A DNA stretch of 64,000 bases from assembly GCA_006386115.1 (NCBI GenBank), contig VFIW01000126.1, positions 1 to 64,000 of the forward strand. Direction: 5' to 3'. The stretch is from Globisporangium splendens (taxonomy: Eukaryota > Oomycota > Peronosporomycetes > Pythiales > Pythiaceae). Below, piece after piece: positions 19,983 to 31,800 of this stretch (positions are counted from its first letter, which is position 1; each line of letters begins with the position of its first letter). A program made the translations under genes and the position numbers. The notes under the pieces are model-generated. The model ran no database searches and had not been told where the DNA came from. It saw only the letters and a list, made by a program, of their open reading frames with translations.

Positions 19983-22900
19983 AAAAACGTCAACCACCAG
20001 TAGACGCGGGGCGCTCTACTGGCGAATATGCGTCTGGTGTGATCGTGGTGCACGAGGCGCAAGCCCCCAGCGTGCATGACACGCGCTGCTGGACTACCGC
20101 GACTACGGAGGAGCCGAGAGATCGGCTCATCCAACTTGAGATAACCGTAGAGGGATTTACGACCCCTCTGCGGGCACTGCTAGACACGGGTGCGTCAAAC
20201 AGCTTTGTTCGATCGCATGTCGCCCGTGCACTAGCGAGAGTAATTTCGGAGGAATCACGTTCCTCCGAGTCGAAGATCACCGTGCGGTTGGCAACAGGTG
20301 CCACGGTCACGACGGAGAAACACGTGACACGACTCCGTGTCACGCATGATGGACGCCAAATGGAAGGAGACTTCATTTGGCTGGATTTAGATGACAAGCT
20401 CGATGTCATCCTTGGAATGCCATGGCTGAAGAAGTATCAGCCGATCATCGATTGGAATCGACAATCGATCAGTTACCCCGCTATGAAGCGGAAGCAGGCT
20501 AACCGCCCGTCGGCGCGCAACGCGCTGCCGGTTAACGAACATGATGCAAGGGTGTGCGATGGCCCCCTTAGCACGATGCTCGATGGAGAAGCCGCCCGAA
20601 AGTCTAAAGGGCAGACTTCGGTTGCTCATCGCTCTGTACAGAAGAGCGATGACGAAGGAAAGGTACCGCCAATGGAGACCTCTGATCAAGGCTCCTCGTG
20701 CGAAGTCATGAGTGTCTTGGTCACTGATGAGGATGGATCTCATATTCATGAGATGGCGTTAGAAGACCCTCCGAAGGACGCTTCGGAAGTGGTAACGCTA
20801 CCCGTCATGAGCCAGAAACGGTTCATGAAAGAGCTGCATCGAGGCACCCTCGAGCAGATATGTTACATTGCTCCTCAGGAATCGAGCAATGCCGAGTCGG
20901 CAGTGCAGAGGCACCCACTCGATGAATGTTTCCTTGCGTCGTCATCAGTGATGGACACTGATGTGCTCGACGAGCCAACGAAGAAGGAACGATTTCAGGC
21001 TCAGGGATGGGAATCCCTGAAGGACAGTCCATTCTACGGACTATTGAAGGAGTACGAAGACGTATTCCCAGAAGAAGTTCCCAGTCATCTTCCGACAGAC
21101 AAAGGAGTTCGGCATGAGATTGATCTCAAGTTGGGAACAAAGTACTGCGTCACGAGGCAATGGCCACTGCCTCGAGAGCAAGTCAAGGTGATCGACGAGT
21201 TCTTTGAAGCTCGTCGTAAAGCAGGCCAAGTGCGCGAGTCGAATTCTCCGCACTGCAGCCCCACCTTCTGTGTGAAAAAGGCCACAGGAGGTTGGAGGAT
21301 CGTGCATGCGTTCAGCAAGTTGAATGCGGCAACAATCCCGACGCAAACGCCGATACCTCGCAAAGATGTCATCATTGACAGCATGCAAGGTAGTACTATC
21401 TTTAGTACGATCGATTTGAGAGATGGGTTCTATCAAATCTTGATGCGTGAGAAGGACATCCCTTTCACAGCAGTCAGCACCCCGAGTGGGATGCTGTGGG
21501 AGTGGCTTGTAATGCCACAGGGGCCAACAAATGCTCCCGCCACGTTCAATAGATGCGTCACGCAACTATTACGTCCAGTGCGAGACTTCGCACCAAGCTA
21601 TTTTGACGACGTGTTCATACACAGTCGTGCATCGGATGCTGCATCCGATGTGGAAATGCACAAAGAGCACCTCCGACAGCTATTGGACTTGAGCGGAAGT
21701 ACAAGCTGTACGCCAACATACAAAAGTGTATGTTTGGTGTTCATGAGATCCCCGTTCTCGGTTGCTTTGTCGGCAAGAACGGAGTGCGTCCTGATCCCGA
21801 AAAGATCAAGGCGATCAACGACTGGCCAGTTCCAACAAGCCAAAAGGATCTTCGCAAGTTCCTCGGTCTTGCGACGTATCACCATAAGTACTCGCAGAAC
21901 TATGCGGGTATCATCCGACCTCTTTCATCATTACTGAAGAAAGACGTCGACTGGAAGTGGTCCGACGAATGTCAAGATGCATTCGTCAAGGTGAAAAGCA
22001 GTCTCATGGAGGCTCCGGTTCTCGCGATCGCCGATCACGAGCGACCATTCTATGTGGTCTGTGATGCATCCGACTTTGCAATCGGATGCGCGCTCATGCA
22101 GCGCGACGATGCAGATCAAGAACGCGTGATCTGCTATCAGTCGCGTCAGCTGAAGCCAGCTGAGCGCAATTATCCGGTTCATGACAAGGAGTTGCTTGCC
22201 ATGAAGTACGCTCTTACGAAGTTAAGAGTGTATTTGCTCGGAAGTAAACGGTTCACCGTTTACACTGACCACGCTTCGCTGCGCACCGCAGTGAAGTCGC
22301 CACATCTGTCGCAAAGAATGGCCCGATGGCTTTCTTTCTTTGCAGAGTACGAGTTTGACGTCGAGTACAAACCCGGATGGTTCAACGTGATCGCGGATGC
22401 GTTATCACGTCACCCAGACTTTGAGTCGAAAGCAAACGACTCAAAGGAAGACCGTGTGATGGCAATCACACGGGAAAGCACGCCGACATCGTCGCTCCTC
22501 GACGATATCAAAAGAGCGTGTGCGACAGATAGCGACATCAGTCGACTTGTTGCCCACTTGTCATACCCGTCTGATAAGTCGCTCAAGGCGTTGGATCCGG
22601 CTCAACGCGCTCGTCTACATCGTTACAAGATGCGCAACGATGTTCTCTACTACCGTATAGATGACAGCGGCGTACCGCGCACTGTCGTTCCAAACGATAG
22701 TGACCTTCGCAATCGTGTGCTCTTCGAGTACCACGATGCGCCTTTCCGCGGCCATCCAGGACGCGAGAAAACGTATCTCGCGCTTTCCCGCGACTTCTAT
22801 TGGTCACACCAATACAAGTGGGTCCGCAAATACGTACGCGCATGCGAGGTTTGCCAGCGCGTCAAACCAGCACCGGTGACCAACGCACCGCTGCGATCTC

Positions 22901-24333
22901 TGCCAGTCCCGACGGACTGTTGGAAGTCAGTCTCGATGGATTTCATCTTCGGTCTTCCTGCTGACTCCAGCAAGAAGACTGGCATCCTCGTCATCGTGGA
23001 TCGCTTCAGTAAGATGGTCCATCTCAGTGCTGTCCCTGCTAGCGTCACCGCAAAGCAGACGGCGCAGATATTCCTCGATTCTGTGTTTAGGTTACACGGA
23101 ATGCCCACTGAAATCGTGTCGGACCGAGATCCACGATTCACAGCTGCCTTCTGGCAAGAGTTGTTCCGACTCTTGGGCACTCAGCTCAAGATGTCGACAG
23201 CTGATCATCCGCAGGCAGATGGTCAGACCGAGCGTGTAAATCGCACGCTCGAGGATATTCTGCGCAGCTATGCGCATTCATTCACTCACTGGAATGAATG
23301 TCTCCCTCTCGCAGAGTTTGCAATCAACAACTCTGTGCATGTCTCAACCGGGCACACGCTATTCTACGTGAACGCCCTCAGGCACCCACGTGTTCCGTCC
23401 ATCCTCGGTGGGATGTCCCCTCCGTCGGTGACATCTCCCTTGAGTGGGGGAGGAGTCCGCGAAGCAGCTGCTTCGGAACAAGCGAAGAGCGCGGAGATCT
23501 CGCACCATCATGGGCAGGCAACTGCTCATGCGGCGATCGTCGACAAAGACATCGTTACAACAGTGTCGCAGCGGCAAGCTGTCATCCGCTTCGTCCGCGA
23601 TTCAATCGCCGACGCAGTGGATGGTCAGAAAGAACAAGCGGACAAGAGTGGCCGCAAAAACACGAACGAGTTTCGACGAAATTCGTTTGTTTTATTATCG
23701 ACTGCTAACCTACCTAACAGAGTGGTGAGCAGTGACAGCAACAAGTTGCTGCCAAGATACATTGGCCCTTTCAAGGTCCCTGAAAGGATTGGGGACGCAT
23801 ACACGTTGGAGCTTCCTCCGACCATGCGTCTACACCCGACGTTCTACGTCGGGCGTCTCAAAGCGTATCATCGCCACGATGACTCGTTGGTCTCTTCCTC
23901 TTCAGGAGACCGTGGTCGCGAAGGATCCCAAGCACAAGCTTGTGATCAGCCTCGAGCCTCGAAAGTCGTCCCTCGAGCCGCTCGTGCTTCGCGATCATCT
24001 CGCTTAGCTCGGCCCGAAGTCGGAGAACCTCGTTCTCCCGCTCAGCGTACTTCAGCCGATCAAAAAGACGCTGATCACTCTGAGGATGCGCCTCAGAGTC
24101 ACGAGCAGATCTTCCCTCCTCCAGCTCCTCCGTTGCGAGACTCCGAGGGGAACCAACGCTGGATCGTGGAGAAGATACTTGCTCATCGCGATCGATCGTC
24201 GCGAGCGAAGAAGGAGCGCGTCTATCGCGTTCGTTGGCTTGGTTACCCGCCAGATCGAGATACCTGGGAACCGGCCGCGATGCTCCAAGCCGATGTTCCT
24301 GGCTTGGTGCAGCAGTACGAGAGTCGATGCTAA
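19865..24333 (+). pseudogene. pol: Pol of element A: protease-RT-RNase H-integrase-chromodomain, one frameshift
   Basis: First segment (to 21937): retropepsin with LLDTGASNSFV near 20190, then reverse transcriptase with WRIVHAFSKLN, TPSGMLWEWLVMPQG and the catalytic YFDDVFIHS box. Around 21690 the phase shifts by one; the thumb resumes in the frame open from 21730 (HEIPVLGCFVGKNGVRPDPEK). Segment two then carries RNase H (VVCDASDFAIGCALM, YTDHASLRTAV), the integrase HHCC zinc domain (CEVCQRVKP), the DDE core (SVSMDFIFGLP, EIVSDRDPRF, HPQADGQTERVNR) and a C-terminal chromodomain (RVRWLGYPPDRDTWEP) that in chromoviruses steers insertion to particular chromatin. Domain order is Ty3/gypsy. The single shift in RT makes this copy defective. 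The last 476 bases overlap an ORF on the other strand. Confidence 0.85.
19982..20022 (+). promoter_or_regulatory. -1 ribosomal frameshift signal of A (apparently disabled)
   Basis: Heptamer AAAAAAC (19982-19988) in the correct gag phase, an 8-nt spacer, then a perfect 8-bp hairpin CCAGTAGA/TCTACTGG with a 10-nt loop (19997-20022). The pol frame downstream is -1 relative to gag. A gag-frame TAA (19980-19982) sits directly before the slippery codons, so ribosomes should stop before slipping. Confidence 0.7.
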
Positions 24334-25468
24334 TCGACTCTCGCTTCCACAACTCGCGGATTCGATCTTGCAATCCGCGAGGAAGCATCACGCCGTTGTA
24401 ACCACGAAGGTGCTCCTCAGCCAACTGAGGATCATCGCTGGTGCAGATGCGGCAACCCCTCGGTGTGGTCTTGACTCCACACGGAACCCCAAGATCCACG
24501 CATTCCTCGTGGATCGCCAACAACTTTCCAACGGCATTGTGCCGAAGGAACTTATCCCGATTATCTCGCAATCGAGAGATACACTTCGCAGCGTCTTCGT
24601 TGAAATTCACAACGAAGGCACCCCACGCTTGCGAAAGGAACAGCGCTTGTTTCTCAGCGCTGTGAGACTTCTTTGACTTCGATCTACCATCAAAGTACCG
24701 CATCGAATGGAAAAGGTCGATGTAAAACTCCTCGCGCGCCTTGGGATGGAAGTTCTGTCGAAGGACGAAGTCATCATCCTTGATGGTACTAACATCGTAC
24801 AGCGCGTGAGTGCCCGCACGCTGGGTGCCACGATGTGCACGAACCCAATTGGGTTTGGGCGCCCATAAGTGACTCCAGCTAGAAGGGGCGAAATCCATCC
24901 CTTCAGAAGGACCCGTCACCGGATCCTTCTCCTCCGCCGGAAAGGCAAGATGGCGTGGCAACTTGCTATTTCCCGATGACGCAGTAACCTGCGCATCAGA
25001 TTCGGATTCCACATCGAAGAGCAAGTCCTCGAGTGGATCGACAGCTTCCAGTTCATAATTGGACGCGTCCAGCGAGAGAAGGATATTTCTCGCTGCATTC
25101 ACCAGGTCGGGATCAGCTGACGCTAATCCTTCCCGACCGAGATTTTCCATCATGTTGGCAGATGCCGCGCTTCCCGACGCTCCGACGTCGGAAATGGCAA
25201 CCGCCACGATGGATCCGCTCGTTTCTCCGTGAGGAGATCCCTCCTCACGACGCTTCTTCCGCGTAGGCTCATTCAAGAGGGCCGCGGACGACGAACGATT
25301 CGCTTCGTTTCGTTTGAGATTCGAACGGTCAACGGAAGAAGACTCGGCTTCTTCCTCCCGATCGTCACGCACGACATTCGTCGTGGTGCTACTCATTGGA
25401 GTGTTGCAAGGAGTCACCTCCTTGCTACTCGACTCGTAGTCAACAGCATCACTGTCGATCGAAGACAT
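23858..25468 (-). CDS. Antisense ORF of element A, 536 aa, function unknown
   Basis: Open, uninterrupted frame on the strand opposite gag-pol, starting about 200 bases inside the 3' LTR. About 1.1 kb lies where no sense frame exists, so it is not a shadow of pol; its last 476 bases overlap the chromodomain end of pol. The N-terminal 90 residues are Ser/Asp/Glu-rich with a basic patch (TRKKRREEG) that could be a nuclear signal. A central region has EEFYIDLFHSMRYF, a Cys pair in GVKTTPRGCRICTSDD and a WGAFVVNFNEDAAKCI segment. The last 80 residues are a predicted coiled coil (YAERENEVLRLRAELSEMI onward). Families B and C have an ORF at the same place with the same layout. TTG at 25552 is in frame, but the first ATG is preferred. 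I know no named family. Confidence 0.75.
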   Translation of the reverse strand: MSSIDSDAVDYESSSKEVTPCNTPMSSTTTNVVRDDREEEAESSSVDRSNLKRNEANRSSSAALLNEPTRKKRREEGSPHGETSGSIVAVAISDVGASGSAASANMMENLGREGLASADPDLVNAARNILLSLDASNYELEAVDPLEDLLFDVESESDAQVTASSGNSKLPRHLAFPAEEKDPVTGPSEGMDFAPSSWSHLWAPKPNWVRAHRGTQRAGTHALYDVSTIKDDDFVLRQNFHPKAREEFYIDLFHSMRYFDGRSKSKKSHSAEKQALFLSQAWGAFVVNFNEDAAKCISRLRDNRDKFLRHNAVGKLLAIHEECVDLGVPCGVKTTPRGCRICTSDDPQLAEEHLRGYNGVMLPRGLQDRIRELWKRESISIDSRTAAPSQEHRLGASRPVPRYLDLAGNQANERDRRAPSSLATIDRDEQVSSPRSSVGSPRSLATEELEEGRSARDSEAHPQSDQRLFDRLKYAERENEVLRLRAELSEMIAKHERLEGRLSRLEADHKLVLGILRDHGLLKRKRPTSHRGDDTL

Positions 25469-25658
25469 TTGTACGAGGTTCACCTCGCACAGCTTGCGGT
25501 GTCTGGAAAGCTCTCTGTTGGGCACGGCGCACACTGAGAACTGAGCCCGCAAGACTCAGTGCTCTGCCTTCTGTGACCAGTTCCTCCGAACACCAAAGAA
25601 CACAGAAGAACACAAGATGGATTGGTCGCGCGCGTTTCTACGTGACCAATCGCTTTAC

Positions 25659-25668
25659 GGGGGGATGA
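25659..25668 (+). other. Polypurine tract of A
   Basis: GGGGGGATGA directly before the 3' LTR, the expected plus-strand primer. The B families have the similar GGAGGGGATGA. Confidence 0.65.
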
Positions 25669-26056
25669 TGTAATGGGGCCTCCCATTACATGGGTTCCCG
25701 GGTCAGGAGAGTGTGGGTATTCTCCCACATGGGTTTTACCACCTCTTCCGAACCCACCCACGTCGTACAGTTGGAGACACATTAATATGTGTCACTCATG
25801 AACACTGTACGTAGCCATTTGCATATTAGCCAATAAGACTAAGCCGTTAAGATTTGATCCCATTGGATGATAGTCGGACTGGACATCCGATTATCTACCA
25901 ATGAGAGACACCGTAGGTTTCAGTCACTACGATTGCATGTTAGCACTTTAACGATTTCAATTCACTTCTCAATTTGCACGGTAACACGCAAAGCTCCCTT
26001 CCTTTCACCTGCGCTTCCTCAACGCACGTGTACGCCGTGTAACGAGTCCCGTTACA
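25669..26056 (+). repeat. 3' LTR of element A
   Basis: Same ends and internal hairpins as the 5' LTR, with roughly eight or nine differences by eye over 387 bases, so the insertion is not brand new. Confidence 0.9.
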
Positions 26057-26335
26057 GTTATATGGAACTAGTCAGATAAAAATACAGGTGCAGGCAGGAC
26101 ACCTGGATAGGAAGAAAAGTCGAATCAGTTGAAGGAAAGGATAGGCATGCATGCAGGGAGGCTTAGACGTAGCGCTAGCGAACTAAGTCCTCCATTCAAT
26201 TCACTTTCCAATTTGCCATCAAGTTGCCACCTCCTCCTCCGATCCACTCCACCGTTCTCCGACTTTCGACCAATCAAGTTCCGACTTTCCAACTTTCGAC
26301 CAATCAGATCTCAAGAAGACCTCCGACTCGTTACA

Positions 26336-27065
26336 TCTGGTAGCACTTTGCGTCCGGGGGGGAGTGTGGCCGTTTCCAAGCGTTCAAGTCGCCGTCGTCG
26401 TCCAAGCCAGGCATCTCCGAGGTTATAAGTCGAGCCGCTTTCTGAACGGGTGTTGCTTTTAGTGACATAAATCCCGGAATCATTGTCGGTGCGTTGACCC
26501 TTTGGTGTTCTGTGGCAGTAACTCCTGTAGTGTTGAGCCAGTCGTGCTTTTGTGCGTAATTCTGTGTTCTGGTCTACCTCGGTTTCTCTAATAGTGACAC
26601 GGTGTCTCGGGTTCACCCTAACTGTCTGTGTTCTTTAGGGTGTTATTCCGTGGTGTCATCGTCAGGCGTGCCTAGGTGAAGCCCTCATTAGAGGATCAAG
26701 ACTGTGATTGTGAAATCCCAGAGTTGATATCCTCCCCAACTCGATGCCCAAGAAGCCGCGCGTCAAGCAGGTTCCGGTTCAAGGCAGCTTTACGTACTTA
26801 GGCGTGCCAAAACCTGCAGAAGCTGATAAAGCCCGTCAAGACCTCGTGAACTGTCTGACGAAGGCTTTCCGGATCTGTGAAGTGCTAGAGAAGCACGTGG
26901 ACAAGTGTCCAGACAAGCTGAAGAGAAACGCGCAAAGAAGGCTCTCATCCGGATCGCTCAAGGAATCATCGACGCATCCGACGGTATTGGCGAGTGTTTT
27001 CGCCGCGCGCTACGAGACCCGCCGGCCTCGAGTACAGCTACTGGGAAGGCCAAGCTGCGTCCAGG
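26336..27065 (+). mobile_element. Internal remnant of family E element
   Basis: Follows the left E LTR: PBS TGGTAGCAC at 26338, a G-rich run, then a leader. An ATG at 26744 opens a basic, Lys/Arg-rich frame (begins MPKKPRVKQVPVQGSF) of about 60 residues before the phase changes near 26930; the next frame has IRIAQGIIDASDGIGECFRR. No Gag, RT or integrase motif is visible, so E is either a short non-autonomous element or mostly deleted. It is cut at 27065 by the family B array. Confidence 0.45.
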
Positions 27066-27715
27066 TGTAAGAGGGCGCTGTTCACAACAGTCCCTCAAAC
27101 ACGACACACACGCTTGTGCCAGAGGAAGCGATCTCCCGACTTGGAGGGAGGAAGAAGACTTGAGGGCTTGAAGGAAAAATTGCAACTGAATTAAAAATGG
27201 TTATGGTTCCTGTCGCTACTTGCTAATGAACCCCAAGGGATCCTACAGCTTTTATAACTAAAACCTAAATATACACAATAAAACCTATGAATATGATATA
27301 TAAAACCTTGGGTACACTGAGGTTGAACCTACGGGATCTTCTAGAAGCTTGAACTTCAAGTCTTATTTAAAATCCCTGCAAAGTGATTGGCTCGCGCCAC
27401 TCACTTCAGGCGGCAGAGACACATCGGTCTCGTCGCCAGCCCAGTTTCCCAAGCAGGAACCATCACTCAGTACTTGATTAGTACATGGATGTTATCACTC
27501 TGTACTGATTAGTACATGAGAACAACATTCCGCACTGATCAGCACAGAGAACACTCGTGACGTCATCGAATGACGTCACACGTGCATGTGGGGACTGTCG
27601 TACCGTAATCCCTTTGTCATTTGTGTCTCCACAATGCACGCTGAAGGTGGTGTGTGACACACTAGATCTGGGGACAGATCCACCTTCATATAATGGCTGG
27701 TTGTGGCCCATTACA
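27066..27715 (-). repeat. Outer left LTR of the B array (3' LTR of B1), 650 bp
   Basis: Longer than the other two array LTRs (about 619 bp) because of an extra segment of about 31 bases with a repeated GTACTgATtAGTAC-type unit near 27480-27515. It carries the paired CRE-like TGACGTCA sites. The solo B LTR inside C has the long form too. Confidence 0.85.
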
Positions 27716-27791
27716 TCATCCCCTCCTTAAAGTCACAAGTACCTTGCGTACTTTTGCAGACCTTTCGGAGCAGTTCACTTTCCAATTGGCA

Positions 27792-28858
27792 ATGAAGCGA
27801 CCAAGTGACCAAGTGAACCGTGAAGAACGTCCGTCATCCAAGCGACAGCAGACAGCTCCAGAACTCTTCGACATTTCTCCCATTCTGAAGAAGAAGGGGG
27901 AGCTCGAGTTCTACAAGGAGCGGTTCTTCAGTTGGCGTCGGATCAACGATCGCGATGATCCAAACCAACACATCGCAGCCCAGAGAGACTCATGGCGAAC
28001 ATTTGTTCGTCTTGAGAATGAGAACAAGATGGAGCGTCTTCTTCGTCGTGGCAATGCTCGTGCCCAAAGAAGAACTCCCGCTGACGACAGAGCGAACCGT
28101 AGCTCTGGTCGTCGTAGTGTCGCCCCTGGCGACGCTACAAGCAGTTCTCATAGCTGCGGACCACGTCGGGAACATCAGACTCCAATGTCTGACGAGGCTC
28201 CCACGTGTCCGAGCTCGGTGGATATCCACGCCACCGAACTCTGTAGAAGCGTTGAGGGTTCAACCGCTTCTTTCCTCGACGATGAGTCGGTCGATCTTCG
28301 TGATCAACAATCGACTCAACCACCCAGCGATGCTCTCCCTGAGAGTCTAACAACGGGGTGGGGCTGAACGAGAAAACGATTGAGCGACTCTGGAAGTGGA
28401 AGAGTGCTCATCGTGGGCAAATCGAGGCTTTGCAGCATCGTTGTTCGACACTTGAGGAACGCTGCGAGAGTCTCGAGAACCTTGTCGCCGATCACGAGTC
28501 GAAGATCGACGTCCTGACAGAAGGTTCTGCCCAGTGTTCGGCTTTGGAGTCCCGTTACGAGGAACGGTTCCAACAGGTTCAGGACGAACTTGTTCGACTC
28601 CGGAAGAACGAGAAGTCTCGTGAGTTGGCTCACGATCGCCTTTTGCGCTCTGTGGAAGAGGCAGGTTCGGCTCTCGAGGTACTTCGTGGCGAGTACCATT
28701 CTCGTCTTCAAGCGTTGGAGGCAGTGAAGGACCAATCCTTCGACGTCCTGCAACTCCTGTACGCCGAGAAGAATCTCCAGAGCGATGAGCTGTTTGCTCT
28801 TCGCAATCAAGTGGAGAAGCTTCACGATCAGCTCGATCGTTTGCGGAAGATCTCGTAG
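27792..28858 (+). pseudogene. Antisense ORF of B1, broken by one base
   Basis: Same protein as the intact antisense ORF of B2, opposite in strand to gag-pol. A run of G is one shorter near 28359, so the frame ends after about 190 residues (ends SLTTGWG) and the coiled-coil half continues in the next phase to 28858. An initiator-like motif (27775-27789, 14 of 15 consensus positions) lies two bases before the ATG. Confidence 0.7.
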
Positions 28859-31800
28859 GATCCGCAGATCCACTTGGAAGGTAAGGCTTTAGTCTACCCA
28901 CATAAAATGTTGGGTGCAGACGCATGCGTGTAGGTATGTCTAGCGTGTAGGCATCGCCATTGCATTTCACTACCTTGAACGGTCCAATGAACCTTGGCAG
29001 AAGCTTGGAGCTTCCCAAGTTGGACACTGCATGTTCAGGCAGGTTCGCCGTACTAAGCAATACAAGATCATTGATCTTATAAACTTGCTTGTTCTTCCTT
29101 CCGCTCTTGTCTGCTTGTTCCTTTTGCAGATCCTGAGCCTTTGCGATTGCGTCTCGAACAAACCTCACAACGGCTTGTCTCCTCACAACAAAGTCATCGA
29201 CTTGCTGCTCTTCACGACTTGTTAGGTCGTCGAGGGGTTTCATCGAGTCAAAATTGGCTTTCGACTCGGTAGCAGCATTCAGGTCGTAAGACGACTTCGG
29301 CTTGCTACCATGAGCCGGAGTCCCTCCCCCACTTAAGGTAGAGACCTCACCCATTATGGAAGCGGGCACTCGAGGATGAATGCCATAGTTCACATAAAAT
29401 GGAGAGTGACCTGTCGAGACATGCGTGGAGTTGTTCAACGCAAACTCGGCAAGAGGGAGAAACTCACTCCACTCTTTGAAAGACGTTGCGTAACTGCGCA
29501 ACACGTCTTCGAGGACGCGATTCACTCGCTCTGTTTGACCGTCCGTTTCAGGGTGTGCCGCTGTTGACATGGACAACTTGGTGTCCAGAAGTCCGAACGC
29601 CAGAACTTGGACGTGAAACGGGTGTCACGGTCAGACACGATCTCGACTGGTAGTCCGTGTAGACGGAATACGACGTCTACAAAGATCTTGGCAGTCTTCT
29701 CAGCAGAGATCTTGTCCGAAACAGGCGCAAGATGGACCATCTTGCTGAATCGGTCCACAAACACAAGGATGCCGTTGCGTCCATGTGTGTCCCGAGGAAG
29801 TCCGAATATGAAATCCATACTCACAGACTTCCAACTGTCCGATGGGACAGCCAATGAACGAAGTGGTGCCTGCGTGGAACCAGAAGGTTTCACTCGTTGG
29901 CAGATCTCGCAAGTCCTCACATACTTGCGCACCCATTTGTACATGTGTGGCCAGTAGTAATCCCGGGAAAGACTGAGAAACGTTTTCTCACGTCCGAGAT
30001 GGCCACCCGAAGGACTGTCATGGTACTCATACAAGAGTCGATGACGCAGACCATCGTCGTTGGGAACAACAACCCTTGCTGTATCCCCTTGTTCGACCGC
30101 ATAGTACAACAACCCATTGTGTACTCGGAAGCGGTGAACTCGCGATCTTGTGCGCGACGGAAGACCTTGCAGTGCTTTGTCGGAAGGGTCCTTGAAGTAC
30201 TTCAACAAGTCCCGACATGTTTCGTCAGACTTGTACCCTTCGACGATCTCTTCTCGCACTGTAGTCGCAGCTCGCACCGCGATCGCTCGAACATCTTCAC
30301 AGAGTCGACACGCTCCGTCCGTGTCTTCACTCTTGGTCTTCGGATCGTAATCCGGACGTCTTGACAGCGCATCGGCTAAGATGTTCGTCTTGCCTGGCTT
30401 GTAGTGTACAACAAAGTTGTACTCTGCAAAGAAGGAGAACCATCTCGCCATTCTTTGCGACAAATGAGGAGTCTTCACTGCCGTACGCAGAGATGCGTGA
30501 TCGGTGTAGATAGCAAAGCGCTCCTCGCCAAGCAGATACACACGGAACTTGACCAAAGAATACTTCATCGCCAGAAGTTCTTTGTCGTGAACTGGGTAGT
30601 TCCGTTCTGCGGGTCGGAGTTGTCGTGACTGATACGACACAACTCGTTCGTGACCCTCATCATCGTGTTGCATCAATGCGCAACCGATGGCATAGTCGCT
30701 CGCATCACAGACGACGCGGAACGGCTTGTCGTGGTTTGGCAGAGCCAACACGGGAGCTTCTCGAAGACTCCTCTTGACTTCTTCGAACGCCGTCTGATGG
30801 TCTTTCGACCACTTCCACTAAACGTCTTTCTTCAAGAGCTGTGTGAGGGGTTGCACCAACGCTGCATAATTGCGCGTGTACTTGTGCAAGTAGTTGGCTA
30901 GACCCAACCATTGTCGCAGCTGTTTGACATTCTGAGGCACTGGCCAATCGTCAATAGCTTTGACCTTCTCCGGATCGACTCGAACACCGTTCTTGCCCAC
31001 AAAACAACCGAGAACAGGGATCTCGGGGGCAAAGAACATGCACTTCTTCAAGTTTGCGTAGAGTTTATTCTCACGCATGACCTGGAAGACTTGACGAAGA
31101 TGATCGAGATGAACATCGACATCAGACTTCCCATTCGTGGCCTTACTATGAACGAAAATGTCGTCAAAGTAACTTGGTGTAAATGTTCGCAGAGGACGAA
31201 GAACGTTCGTGACCATTCGATTGAAGGTCGCAGGAGCATTCTTCAGTCACTGTGGCATCACTAACCATTCCCACAGCATACCACTCGGGGTACTCACTGC
31301 GGTTAGTGGGACATCGTCTTCGCGCATTCGAATCTGATAGAACCCATCTTTCAGATCGATAGCACTAAAGACGGTGCTGCCAATCATTCCATCAAGGATC
31401 ATGTCCTTGCGTGGAACCGGAGTCTGGGCTGGAATTGTCGCGTCGTTCAGCTTGTTGAAAGCGTGAACAATGCGCCAACCTCCAGTTGCCTTCTTCACAC
31501 AGAAAGTGGGGCTGCAATGCGGAGACTTGCTCTCTCGCACATGACCAGCATTAGCACGTTGTGCAAAGAACTCGTCGATTGCCTCGACTTGTTCCTTTGG
31601 CAACGGCCACTGTCTTGTGATGCAGTACTTCGTGCCAGGAAGTACATCTATCTCATGGCGAATGCCTCTGTTGAATGGCAATTCGTTCGGCACCTTGTCA
31701 GGGAAAATGTCTTCATATTCCCTGGCAAGCGCATACACGGGGTTCTTCTTGAGGGCGTCCCACGACTGCTCCTCGAACCTTTCCTCCCGTGTCTTTTCGT

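Larger units (their letters stand above)
18496..26056 (+). mobile_element. Family A: Ty3/gypsy chromovirus-type LTR retrotransposon, nearly complete
   Basis: Two LTRs of about 387 bp (18496-18882 and 25669-26056) differing at roughly eight or nine positions by eye, flanked by a perfect 5-bp target duplication GTTAT (18491-18495, 26057-26061). PBS TGGTAGCAC begins two bases after the 5' LTR (18885) and a polypurine tract GGGGGGATGA abuts the 3' LTR. Internal order is gag, protease, RT, RNase H, integrase, chromodomain, then an antisense ORF. The matching empty site exists in the right E LTR near 51960-51985. Pol carries a frameshift and the gag-pol frameshift site is preceded by a stop, so this copy is not autonomous. 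Confidence 0.9.
18330..26335 (+). repeat. Left LTR of family E, split by element A
   Basis: Begins TGTCACGTGTGCCTGACC and ends CGTTACA. The two parts (18330-18495 and 26062-26335) total 440 bp once element A and one target-site copy are removed; the right-hand E LTR totals 439 bp. It holds three copies of a GTGCCTGAC-TCGCACG-like unit, an 11-bp inverted repeat (18435-18445 / 18450-18460) and an exact oomycete initiator match at 26201-26215. It is followed two bases later by a TGGTAGCAC primer-binding site, as in the autonomous families. Confidence 0.75.

Noticed and set aside
28358..28858. A separate 166-codon gene on the + strand in B1
   Set aside because: It is the second half of the antisense ORF seen intact in B2, out of phase because of one missing G.
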